Positions 55,895 to 64,000 of a stretch of DNA of 64,000 nt are shown piece after piece (the first letter of the stretch is position 1; every line of letters begins with the position of its first letter). This DNA comes from Apricaphanius iberus (lineage: Eukaryota > Chordata > Actinopteri > Cyprinodontiformes > Aphaniidae). The translations under genes were made by a program, and so were the position numbers. Under the pieces are notes generated by a model, which ran no database searches, had not been told where the DNA came from, and saw only the letters and a list, made by a program, of their open reading frames with translations. The stretch lies in assembly GCA_028564705.1 (NCBI GenBank), contig JAPXFQ010002153.1, forward strand, positions 992,001 through 1,056,000, written 5' to 3'.

Positions 55895-57520
55895 TTTTAA
55901 TTTTGTGTCTAGCCGATTCCCAGTTTGATTTATGTCAACAAGGTAACAACAAGGTAATTCAAGGTGCTTTGCATAATTCAGTGATAAAGAAACAAACAAA
56001 CAAATGATACAAGCATGAAAATAAAAACAGATATTGAGAATAAAGCATAAAAATAATAAAAATACAAAATTAGAGAAAAGAAAAAAAAGAAAAAAACAAC
56101 AATTAAAGCATAAAACAAACACAACATATGATACACAATGAAGCATAATTGTTTACTGAAAGGAAGCTCTAAACAGATGAGTTTTAAGATCTGTTTTAAA
56201 GCAGATTAGTATTTCAGCAGCTTTGCAGTCATCAGGAAGTTTTTTTCGAGATAAAGGGAGCAAAGAAACTGAATGTTGCTTCTCCATTCTTGCTTCTAGA
56301 GATGATTAGCAGACTAGAACTGGGGGATCTGAGTGGTCCGGATGGTTGGTATGGCGGCAACAGGTCTTGAACATATTTTGGAGCTAAGCCATTTAATGAT
56401 TTATAAACTAGTAGAATAATTTTGAGGTCTATTCTCTGAGCTACAGGGAGCCACTGTAAGGACTTTAGAATTTTGGTGATGTGCTCTATTTTCCTCGTTC
56501 TATTGAGAACGCGAAGAGATCTGCATCAGCTGCCTGATTGACTTTTTAGGCAGAATTATGAGGACGCTGTTGCAGTAATCGAGTTGACTAAAGATAAATG
56601 CATGGATGAGTTTTTCAAGGTCCTGTTGCAACATTAGTGCTTTAATCCAAGAAATGTTCTTAAGGTGATAGAAAGCTGACCTTGTTATTACTTTTATGTG
56701 ACCCTGGAGGTTCAGTCCTCATTACACCTAGATACCGGGCCTGGTCAGTAGATTTTGTAGTGGTATTAACTGAAGCTCAGTGGTCCTCTTTAAGTCCAAA
56801 AATCGCCCACGTGAGCGTGGAAGTCCCCCAGCAGAATGAGGCAGTGTCCAGAAGGAGTACTCTACAGCACCCCCTCCAAGGACTCCAAGAAAACGTTCCT
56901 ACCCTCATCTATGGTCACGAAGGCTGGGTGGTGACCGAAAGAATGAGATCGCGGATACAAGTGGCTGAAATGAGTTTCCTCCGTAGGGTGGCTGGGCTCT
57001 CCCTTAGAGATAGGGTGAGAAGCTCGGTCATCTGGAGGAGGCTCAGAGTAGAGCCTGCTCCTCCACATCGAGAGGAGCCAGTTGAGGTAGTTCAGGCATC
57101 TGATCAGGATGCCTCCTGGACGCCTCCCTGGTGAGGTGTTCTGGGCACCTCCCACCGGGAGGAGACCCAGGGGAAGACCCAGGACTCGCTGGGGGGATTA
57201 TGTCTCCCCGCTGGCCTGGGAACGCCTCAGGATTCCTCCCGAGGAGCTGGCCCAAGTAGCCGGGGAGAGGGAAGTCTGGGTCTCTTTGCTTAGGCTACTG
57301 CCCCCGCGACCCAACCCCGTATAAGCGGAAGATGATGGATGGATGGATGGAAGTCCAAAAATAATAATTTCAGTTTTTTTTCTATTCAGTGGGAGACGAT
57401 TGTGGGACATCCAGCTATTAATTTGCTCAATGCATCCACTTAGGTTTTGGATGGGTTGGAAGTCACCTTTTGACAATGTAATGTAAAGCTGAGTGGACAC
57501 TAGAGTGGACTCTGATATTT
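55895..57520 (-). mobile_element. L2-like LINE 3' part, interrupted
   Basis: Reading the minus strand, 57480-57360 gives [20 protein letters not shown], then TEIIIFG, the block after the YADD motif in L2/CR1 reverse transcriptases. After the RTE-like insertion the coding part resumes with SQLDYCNSVL, and with an L-x-WLPV block read from a CAGTGGCTCCCTGTAG word, then FFAPFISKK-type residues. The 3' untranslated part ends near 55925 with CTTTGCATAATTCAG (complement), and a CACCTTGAATTACCTTGTTG tail. Frames are broken. It is an old copy, 5'-truncated at about 57520. Confidence 0.7.
56804..57350 (+). mobile_element. RTE/Rex3-like LINE fragment nested in the L2
   Basis: Frames read YGHEGWVVTERMRSRIQVAE, MSFLRRVAGLSLRDRVRSSV, then [20 protein letters not shown], and [20 protein letters not shown]. 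This is the C-terminal end of an RTE-like ORF2 abundant in fish; one frameshift is present near 57110. The 3' tail is a (GATG/GGAT)n run at 57331-57350, as reported for Rex3-type elements. Perfect 12-bp flanks AAGTCCAAAAAT lie at 56792-56803 and 57351-57362. Confidence 0.85.
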
Positions 57521-58195
57521 GTGATATTTGTGATTTTTAGGCACTATAGCCATCTGTGAACAGTTAAAACCACTAAGTATTTAAGAACACCTATTTAAAT
57601 GGCTCAAACACAAAATATACCTTAATATGTATCAGTGGAATCTGTCTTAGCACTACTAGTTGCATTTATCCATGGTATTTCAGCTTCCCAAGCAGCATAT
57701 ATGTTTTTTTCAAATATCTTAGATATGCTCTATTAAACAAATCCATGAAAATCTTCCAAAAATAGTTTGGCTTAAGTTCAACAGAAAGAAAATCTAAGAA
57801 TACTGAATGGTACATAGGTTGGGTTTCACTATTTTCTAACTGCTAGCTTAAATGTAATTCAAGAATGTTCAAAGTACAGACTGTGGGCCATTTTTTCCTT
57901 TTGAAATCCAGATGGACACTTTAAAAAATATTTTGGGGCAAAATCTTTTATAGACAAAAGTACTTTTTCTGAATATAAATACACTCAAGATAATTCTCTT
58001 GCATTACCCATACTTAAATAGGACAAGAAACGAAACATCCTGTAACTTAGTCTAAAACAGACTTCTAGCATCTAACACACTTTTACTTGCAGATGATGTT
58101 TAGAGAACAAAAAAACATCCTGCAAAATTTGCAACTATCTTGTATGTGTGTTATGCGGTCTTCATCATATTAAAATATGACACATTCAGGCTTGA
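57521..58195. other. AT-rich intergenic sequence, nothing recognised
   Basis: No coding or repeat signature. Confidence 0.5.
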
Positions 58196-58199
58196 ACTT

Positions 58200-58510
58200 T
58201 GGGTGACTTTGGCTCAGATGGTAGGAGCTTGGACCTTGACCGTTGGGTTGCTAGTTCGAACTCCCGCTCCATCTGTCTCGGTCTTTGTGTTCTTGGACAA
58301 GGCACTTCACCTGTGTGCTTGTAGAGGTCAGAAAACCTGGTTGGGCCTGTGTGTATGGCAGCCTTGCCTCCGATAGTGTGGTCCAGGGCAGCTACAATGT
58401 AGGTCACCACCAGCAGGATGTGAATGGGTCAATGACTGAATGTAGTATAAAGCACTGTAAGGTCCACTGCCTGAAAAAGCTCTCTATAAATACAAGCCAT
58501 TTAGAAAGGG
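58200..58510 (+). mobile_element. tRNA-headed SINE, best copy
   Basis: The A box TGGCTCAGATGGTAGGAG starts at 58210 and the B box GTTCGAACTC at 58254, a tRNA-like arrangement for RNA polymerase III. The body includes GGCACTTCACCTGTGTGC and GCAGCCTTGCCTCCGA. The tail reads CTCTATAAATACAAGCCATT. The copies at 38428 and 43478 belong to the same group. Intact promoter boxes suggest a fairly recent copy. Confidence 0.8.
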
Positions 58511-58789
58511 CCTAATCCTGATCAATTCAAACCTGTGGAATTAAAAACGCCAGGTCAAACAAATACTTTTTTAGTCGAGAATTAAAAATGAACAAAGATG
58601 GAGCCTGCCAAACCTGTAATGGTAAAATAAGTAGTAACTGTAACTGAAGTAGACGGTAATTTAATTTTGTAATGTACATCAAGTCATGGAAAAGAGCTGT
58701 ATTATCCAAAAAAAGGCATCTTTACAAAGAAAAATATGTAGAATTTATTTGCCTAATATGAAATTTTAAATTAAAATTATTTCACTGGG

Positions 58790-59260
58790 ATGCATGTTGA
58801 TGATCCAAGGGAAACTGTTAAGTTTAGTAGAAAAAAACTTTCAGCTGACATAGCTTTGCATAAAATATGTCACAGGCACAGAATTTGTTGCCCAGAATTT
58901 CATGTTAAAAAGAACCGGACAAGTACTATTCCAAAGAACCATGTTGCTGCCCATGAAGTGCTTGCACAAATTGACAGGAGGAAAGGTATGTAAGTGTGTC
59001 TGCTTTCAGTTAGACCAAGACAGCAAAGAAGCCTGTTCTGTCCAGAAAACATTTTCAAATTCTAAAGGATGTACAAGAATGGATTGTGGAAGACTGTTGC
59101 CAACTGATTTTTCTCTGACTAATCTCCTTTCCAACCATTTGAGACAAATGAAAAATTATTTGTCTGAAGAAAGAAAGGCGACTCCTACCATAACACCTGT
59201 CTTGTGCCAAAAAATGTATGTACATTCTATCATGAACCATGTGAGTGATTACAAATAGCA
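58790..59260 (+). other. Unrecognised open segment with splice-like signals
   Basis: A 67-codon frame (58790-58993) reads KKLSADIALHKICHRHRICC and ends at a donor-like AAAG|GTATGT (58985). Twenty-odd bases later comes an acceptor-like TGTCTGCTTTCAG, after which an overlapping frame reads PTDFSLTNLLSNHLRQMKNY and ends at ATGAACCAT|GTGAGT (about 59240). The gap is far too short for a functional intron. Several frames look protein-like but none matches a family I know. It may be a processed or deleted relic of a host or transposon gene. Confidence 0.25.
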
Positions 59261-59784
59261 TAATTTAAAAAATAGATTCGACATTGTGAATTTGTTTTTG
59301 CATAAATGTCATGCATCTCCTGATAAAACACATACTTTTAATGACGCTTACAGTGAATACAAAGAAATGTGGAAAAATTGAAAATGTTCACAGAGAGAAA
59401 GATTTGTTTTACTTGCAAATAATTGACAATAAGGAAAGGTAACATTTAGGTTGACTTTATTAGTCTCTTTGGATAGATTTGCTTCGCAAAGTCCAGCCTA
59501 AAATATAACTGATATTGTGAATTTAAAACTATAGTAAGACCATGACAGTAAAATGAAACTCGTTATTTCCTTCCTGACACTTATAACCACATCAGTCCCA
59601 GTTCAGATAAGCTTGCAAAATATTCATTTTTGGTCCCTTATTGCATATCTCACACTAAGGGTATTCAGGTTTGCATTAATGCAAAAAGAGTCTCACCAAC
59701 TTACAGATCATTAAAGAATATAAGCATTGCACACAACATAGGCACACCAGCTTAACATTCCTAAAATTTAAATCAGAAAGCACT
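59261..59784. other. AT-rich intergenic sequence, nothing recognised
   Basis: No coding or repeat signature up to the junction with the LINE. Confidence 0.5.
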
Positions 59785-59785
59785 A

Positions 59786-60463
59786 GCACTAACTAGGACA
59801 GGACCTAGCCGTCCTTCAACAGCTCCCGTGCAGCCGGGACCTCAGGCGAGCTGGGTGACTGTTCGTAGGAAGACTAGCGCCAGACCCCAGTCCGCGGCCA
59901 ACCTCCAGCCCCTTTCTCTGAACAATAGGTTCGCCCCGCTCAGCGACGCACCCGCCGAGCAGGAGAGGCCGATTCTTGTAATTGGCAGCTCCATAGTTAG
60001 GAATGTGGCTCCAGAGACACGAAAGACCACCGTCAAATGCCTTCCAGGGGCCAGGGCTGCGGACATTAGGTCCCATCTGAAGCTTTTGGCCAAGGACAAA
60101 CGGCGGTATAGCAGGATCGTTATCCATGCTGGTGGCAACGACACCCGGCGACGGCAGTCGGAGGTCACTAAAATTAGCGTAGCTTCGGTGTGTAGGGCTG
60201 CCAAAAAGATGTCTGACTCTGTAATTTTTTCTGGTCCCCTGCCTGATCGTACTAGCGATGACATGTACAGCCGTATGCTTTCGTTCCACCTTTGGTTGTC
60301 AAGGTGGTGTCCAGAAAACGATGTGGGCTACATTGATAACTGGGGGGCCTTCTGGGGAAAACCTGGACTGTTACGTAGAGACGGCATCCATCCCACCGAG
60401 GACGGAGCTTCGCTTCTTTCCAGGAACATTGATAGGGTTATCTCTAGTTCCCCAAAGCCGTGA
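59786..60463 (+). CDS. LINE ORF1, SGNH/GDSL esterase-type protein
   Basis: The frame is open from about 59765 to the stop at 60463 and has no upstream ATG, so the N terminus was lost by 5' truncation; a GTG occurs at 59828. Counting from there, a basic N-terminal stretch ([12 protein letters not shown]) precedes an SGNH hydrolase domain: [11 protein letters not shown] with the candidate nucleophile Ser at residue 54, GARAAD near 75-79, HAGGNDT at 100-106 and DGIHPT at 185-190 with Asp and His. This domain is known from ORF1 of CR1/L2-type LINEs, where it is thought to aid retrotransposition through lipid or RNP association. The end of this frame overlaps the ORF2 frame by about 200 bases. Confidence 0.8.
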   Translation, partial: ALTRTGPSRPSTAPVQPGPQASWVTVRRKTSARPQSAANLQPLSLNNRFAPLSDAPAEQERPILVIGSSIVRNVAPETRKTTVKCLPGARAADIRSHLKLLAKDKRRYSRIVIHAGGNDTRRRQSEVTKISVASVCRAAKKMSDSVIFSGPLPDRTSDDMYSRMLSFHLWLSRWCPENDVGYIDNWGAFWGKPGLLRRDGIHPTEDGASLLSRNIDRVISSSPKP

Positions 60464-63400
60464 CAACCCAGAGTCCAGCTCAGGGAACCCAGAGTCGAGC
60501 TCAGGGAAAGTCAGTCAGGGAACCAGAGTCCAGATCAGGGAACCCAGAGTCCAGGTCAAGGAACAGGGACTGCCACCCACCCACTACCCTATAGAGATAG
60601 TTTCCCGTCCACTACCCAAAACTAATGAATTAAAAGTTAATGCTACTAGAGCAAAGTATAAAAATCTCATAAAGATAAATAAAACTCGGACTGAACATAA
60701 AAACAAATCAATTAAATGTGGTTTACTAAACATAAGATCTCTCCCCTCAAAAACACTCTTAGTAAATGACTTAATTTGTGAAAATAATATTGATTTGTTT
60801 TGTCTTGCAGAGACATGGTTGCAGGAAGAGGACCATGTCACAATAAATGAGTCAACTCCCCCTAGCTACTTAAACTTTAGTGTCCCTCGAAGTACTGGTC
60901 GAGGAGGTGGAGTAGCAACTATCTTTCATTCCGATTTACTAATTAATCTCCAAAAAAATAATAGTTACAGTTCCTTTGAGCATCTAGTTTTTAGCTTTCC
61001 TCATACACATAACAAAGCAGTAAAGCCACTTTTGTTTGTGGTCTTATATCGTCCACCAGGACCTTATTCTCAATTTTTAGATCAGATTTCAGATTTTCTA
61101 TCTGACTTAGTTTTAAACACTGATAAAGTCATTATAGTCGGAGACTTCAATATTCATGTTGATAATGAAAGTGATAGTCTAAATACAGCTTTTAACACTA
61201 TCCTAGACTCAATAGGCTTTACTCAAAATGTGCAGGGACCAACACATTCTTGTCACCACACTTTAGATCTTGTGCTGTCTTATGGCATTGACTGTGAAGA
61301 AATAACAGTCTTTCCACATAACCCTATCCTGTCTGATCATTTCCTTATCACTTTTAAACTTACTCTAATGGATCATATCAAACCTGAAAGAAAACTTCAT
61401 TATACCAGAACGTTATCAGACAACGCTGTAGCAAATTTTAAAGAAGCTCTTCCAACTTTAATTTCCTCAGTTTATAAATGCAGAACAGAAAACAGTGATT
61501 TAACTCGTGACCCCTCACAACTTGACATTTTAGTTCATAGCGTTAATTCCTCCCTGCGTCGGGCAATAGACAAAGTTGCCCCCTTGAAAAGGAAGGTGGC
61601 TAGCCATAGAAGATTAACTCCCTGGTTTAATTTAGAGCTACGTACCCTAAAGCAGAATGTTAGAAAACTAGAGAGAAAATGGCGCTCCACGCATTTACAT
61701 GATTCCTTTTTAATATGGAAAAATAGTTTATTGCTATATAAAAAGAGCCTTCACACAGCTAGAACAGCATATTATTCATCTTTAATCGAGGAGAATAAAA
61801 ATAATCCTAGGTTTCTTTTTAATACAGTTGCCAAACTCACACAGGATCATAGCTCTATCGAGCCAACCATTCCCCAAGCTCTAAGCAGTGACGACTTCAT
61901 GCAATTCTTTATAAATAAAATAGACTCCATAAAGAATAAGATAATTGGGAACCTTCCCAATATGCTTGCTTCCTCCTTAGTTAATGAGGCAGCCTCAAAA
62001 ATGGTGGAACCTAATATATGCTTAAACTGCTTTAATGCAGCCGAACTTTGTGATGTACTAAAATTATTAGCTTCATCTAAACCTTCAACTTGCGTTTTAG
62101 ACCCAATCCCAACTAAACTCTTAAAAGAAGTTTTCCCTCTGATCGCTGCTCCAATTTTAAATATAATGAATCTATCCTTAGTCAATGGATATGTACCACA
62201 GGAGTTTAAGATTGCTGTAATTAAACCTCTACTTAAGAAACCCTCTCTTGATCAAAACGACTTAATTAACTATAGACCGATATCTAATCTTCCCTTCTTA
62301 TCTAAAATTCTTGAGAAAATAGTTGCACACCAGATATGTGAGCATTTAAACAATAATGAGCTGTTTGAGAAGTTTCAGTCAGGCTTTAGAGCTCATCATA
62401 GCACTGAAACAGCTCTGGTGAAGGTTACTAATGATATTCTCATAGCCTCAGACAATGGACTGGTGACCATTCTGGTCCTGTTAGATCTCAGTGCTGCCTT
62501 TGACACTGTTGACCACAATATTCTCATAGAAAGGCTTCAAAGTGTCGGTATAATAGGAACAGCACTAGGTTGGTTTAAATCTTATTTGTCTAACAGATTT
62601 CAGTTTGTTCAGGTAAACAATAGATCTTCCTCAACCTCAATAGTTACTTGCGGAGTACCACAGGGTTCAGTGCTTGGGCCGATTCTCTTTACTATATATA
62701 TGCTTCCTATTGGTAAAATAATTAGGCAGCATGGGATAAAATTCCATAGTTACGCAGATGATACACAGCTATATCTATCCATAAATCCTGATGAATCCAA
62801 TCAGTTAGGTAGACTACAGGCATGTCTGGAAGACATAAAAACTTGGATGACTCTAAACTTCTTGCTTCTAAATTCTGATAAAACAGAAGTTGTCGTCTTT
62901 GGACCAGAAGCTCTGAAAAAGAAACTACTTAGTCAGCCCCTTCACCTGGACGGCATTAAATTAGCCTCCAGTAATAAAGCAAAAAACCTCGGTGTCATTT
63001 TTGACCAAGATATGTCATTTAGAACTCACATTAAAGAAGTCTGTAGGATTTCCTTTTTTCACCTTAGGAATATTGCAAAAATTAGAACCATCCTGTCCAG
63101 GAATGATGCTGAAAAACTAGTCCATGCCTTTGTTACTTCAAGGCTGGATTACTGTAACTGTCTATTATCAGGTAGTCCACAGAATACAATTAAAAGTCTT
63201 CAGTTAGTTCAAAATGCTGCTGCTAGGATTCTGATGAATATTAAAAGAAGAGATCACATTTCCCCTGTTTTAGCTTCTCTTCACTGGCTCCCAGTAAAAT
63301 CTAGAATAGAATTCAAGATCCTCCTTCTGACATATAAAGCCCTTAATAATCTAGCTCCATCATACATAAGAGACCTGATTGTTCCATATGTTCCTAACAG

Positions 63401-63593
63401 AGACCTTCGCTCTCAGACTGCAGGTTTACTGGTAGTTCCTAGGATTTCTAAAAGTAGAATGGGTGGCAGATCTTTCAGCTATCAGGCTCCCCTCCTATGG
63501 AACCGGCTCCCAGGGTTGGTTCGTGAAGCAGACAATTTGTCTATCTTTAAAACTAGGCTAAAAACTTTCCTCTTTGACAAAGCTTACAGTTAG
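60258..63593 (+). CDS. LINE ORF2, endonuclease-reverse transcriptase
   Basis: One frame of 1111 codons is open without stops. The EEP endonuclease lies at residues about 153-370: LLNIRSL, CLAETW with Glu185, [11 protein letters not shown] at 292-302 and LSDHF with His361. The reverse transcriptase spans about 650-900: [38 protein letters not shown] at 799-808 and YADD at 832-835. A conserved C-terminal segment reads [20 protein letters not shown] and ends LFDKAYS. The protein nicks target DNA and copies LINE RNA onto it. L2 clade is most likely. The first ATG (60258) lies inside ORF1 in another frame, and no Met occurs between the ORF1 stop and the end of the endonuclease, so the real start is unclear. 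All catalytic motifs look intact. Confidence 0.92.
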   Translation: MTCTAVCFRSTFGCQGGVQKTMWATLITGGPSGENLDCYVETASIPPRTELRFFPGTLIGLSLVPQSRDNPESSSGNPESSSGKVSQGTRVQIREPRVQVKEQGLPPTHYPIEIVSRPLPKTNELKVNATRAKYKNLIKINKTRTEHKNKSIKCGLLNIRSLPSKTLLVNDLICENNIDLFCLAETWLQEEDHVTINESTPPSYLNFSVPRSTGRGGGVATIFHSDLLINLQKNNSYSSFEHLVFSFPHTHNKAVKPLLFVVLYRPPGPYSQFLDQISDFLSDLVLNTDKVIIVGDFNIHVDNESDSLNTAFNTILDSIGFTQNVQGPTHSCHHTLDLVLSYGIDCEEITVFPHNPILSDHFLITFKLTLMDHIKPERKLHYTRTLSDNAVANFKEALPTLISSVYKCRTENSDLTRDPSQLDILVHSVNSSLRRAIDKVAPLKRKVASHRRLTPWFNLELRTLKQNVRKLERKWRSTHLHDSFLIWKNSLLLYKKSLHTARTAYYSSLIEENKNNPRFLFNTVAKLTQDHSSIEPTIPQALSSDDFMQFFINKIDSIKNKIIGNLPNMLASSLVNEAASKMVEPNICLNCFNAAELCDVLKLLASSKPSTCVLDPIPTKLLKEVFPLIAAPILNIMNLSLVNGYVPQEFKIAVIKPLLKKPSLDQNDLINYRPISNLPFLSKILEKIVAHQICEHLNNNELFEKFQSGFRAHHSTETALVKVTNDILIASDNGLVTILVLLDLSAAFDTVDHNILIERLQSVGIIGTALGWFKSYLSNRFQFVQVNNRSSSTSIVTCGVPQGSVLGPILFTIYMLPIGKIIRQHGIKFHSYADDTQLYLSINPDESNQLGRLQACLEDIKTWMTLNFLLLNSDKTEVVVFGPEALKKKLLSQPLHLDGIKLASSNKAKNLGVIFDQDMSFRTHIKEVCRISFFHLRNIAKIRTILSRNDAEKLVHAFVTSRLDYCNCLLSGSPQNTIKSLQLVQNAAARILMNIKRRDHISPVLASLHWLPVKSRIEFKILLLTYKALNNLAPSYIRDLIVPYVPNRDLRSQTAGLLVVPRISKSRMGGRSFSYQAPLLWNRLPGLVREADNLSIFKTRLKTFLFDKAYS
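60464..60572 (+). repeat. Inter-ORF minisatellite in the LINE
   Basis: About five copies of a 16 to 22-base unit of the form CCAGAGTCCAGCTCAGGGAA, with deletions in some units. In the ORF2 frame it encodes repeats such as NPESSSG, then shifts to [13 protein letters not shown] residues, staying open. Confidence 0.85.
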
Positions 63594-64000
63594 AGATATG
63601 TTTATAGGTAGTTAGAGTCAGGTCAGACAGGTAGATAGGAAGAGACAGGTTAATGTTAGTAGTCAGGCAGAGTGTCAAAAGTTAGGAAGAGATAGGAAGA
63701 GGTAGAGTAGCTAGGTAGAGATAGATTAATGTAAGCCAGGTAAAGATCCGGAGCCGGTCGCGGCTTACCGCCGCGGAAGAAATGCGCCCCACAGGGGCCA
63801 GCCAGCGCCGGAGAGAGGTCCCTCAAGGGGATCCTCCCGCACAGTGCGGCCGCCCATTACCTGCCGGGTTGAATCCCCCGGGCAGACTGTGCGGACCCCA
63901 CCCGTTTATCTCTTAAACGTTTCTCGCCCTCTTCAACTCTGTCCTCTCAGTTCTGTCTATTTTTCCTTAAGATAGTTGTCGACTATCGGTCTCGTGCCGG
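63594..64000 (+). other. 3' untranslated region of the LINE
   Basis: AGGTAG/TAGATAGG-rich sequence (63605-63740) gives way to a GC-rich stretch (63750-63900) with potential stem-loops, for example CGGTCGCGGC...GCCGCGG near 63756-63776. No poly(A) or short-repeat tail is reached before the window ends. Confidence 0.6.

Larger units (their letters stand above)
59785..64000 (+). mobile_element. Young L2/CR1-like LINE, 5'-truncated, runs off the window
   Basis: The insertion begins inside ORF1 (host-like AT-rich sequence with stops up to about 59780, GC-balanced coding after it), then carries ORF1, a short inter-ORF minisatellite, a complete ORF2 and at least 400 bases of 3' untranslated sequence to the window end. 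Both reading frames are free of stops over their whole length, which marks a recent insertion compared with every other LINE in this window. The 3' end and target duplication lie outside. Confidence 0.85.

Noticed and set aside
59816..60289. 157- and 140-codon minus-strand frames over ORF1
   Set aside because: Shadows of the esterase-type ORF1, whose motifs are clear on the plus strand.
1..64000. CRISPR-like arrays or bacterial operons
   Set aside because: The regular repeats found are microsatellites, minisatellites or transposon sub-repeats, and introns, polyadenylation signals and vertebrate transposons show that the DNA is eukaryotic.

Overview
This window is vertebrate, almost certainly teleost fish, nuclear DNA. 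The evidence is its AT-rich intergenic background and its mixture of transposon families: Tc1-like, hAT, PIF/Harbinger and piggyBac DNA elements, L2-, RTE- and L1-like LINEs, Penelope-like elements, tRNA-headed SINEs, Ty3/Gypsy and a retrovirus-like element. I find no intact host protein gene, rRNA, tRNA gene or CRISPR array. Nearly everything that codes is a mobile-element gene, mostly broken. The species cannot be fixed from this sequence.

Layout. 1-2.5 kb: background with one candidate conserved non-coding block and an AT palindromic repeat. 2.5-6.3 kb: L1-type relic, a compact PIF/Harbinger element and a GC-rich retroposon. 6.9-9.3 kb: Tc1 relic and a Ty3/Gypsy 3' half (minus strand). 10.86-12.38 kb: a complete but dead Tc1 element with both inverted repeats. 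13.3-17.2 kb: a minus-strand retrovirus-like unit (LTR, tRNA-Phe-type primer site, gag) split by a LINE. 17.2-28.8 kb: Penelope-like scrap, two non-autonomous hAT elements with 8-bp target duplications, a sub-repeat family and LINE scraps. 29.4-31.7 kb: a piggyBac element with inverted repeats of about 400 bp. 32.8-36 kb: a second GC-rich retroposon copy with a strong hairpin, then a Gypsy LTR. 36-52 kb: SINEs, a second Penelope-like fragment, small hAT elements and long plain stretches, including a second candidate conserved block near 40.3 kb. 52.46-55.82 kb: a 3.36-kb DNA transposon with 30-bp inverted repeats and a multi-exon transposase whose catalytic core resembles proteins annotated as DUF7869. 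I consider this the most interesting object here. 55.9-57.5 kb: an L2-like LINE (minus) interrupted by an RTE-like fragment with a perfect 12-bp target duplication. 59.8-64 kb: a young 5'-truncated LINE with an esterase-type ORF1 and an uninterrupted endonuclease/reverse-transcriptase ORF2.

The genes do not form a host pathway. The window records successive insertions, several nested, that can be ordered in relative time: LINE inside retrovirus leader, RTE inside L2, and probably the DUF7869-type transposon inside a Tc1 relic. Many of the longest open frames, notably those at 33-34.8 kb, are artefacts of GC-rich or simple sequence and were rejected.
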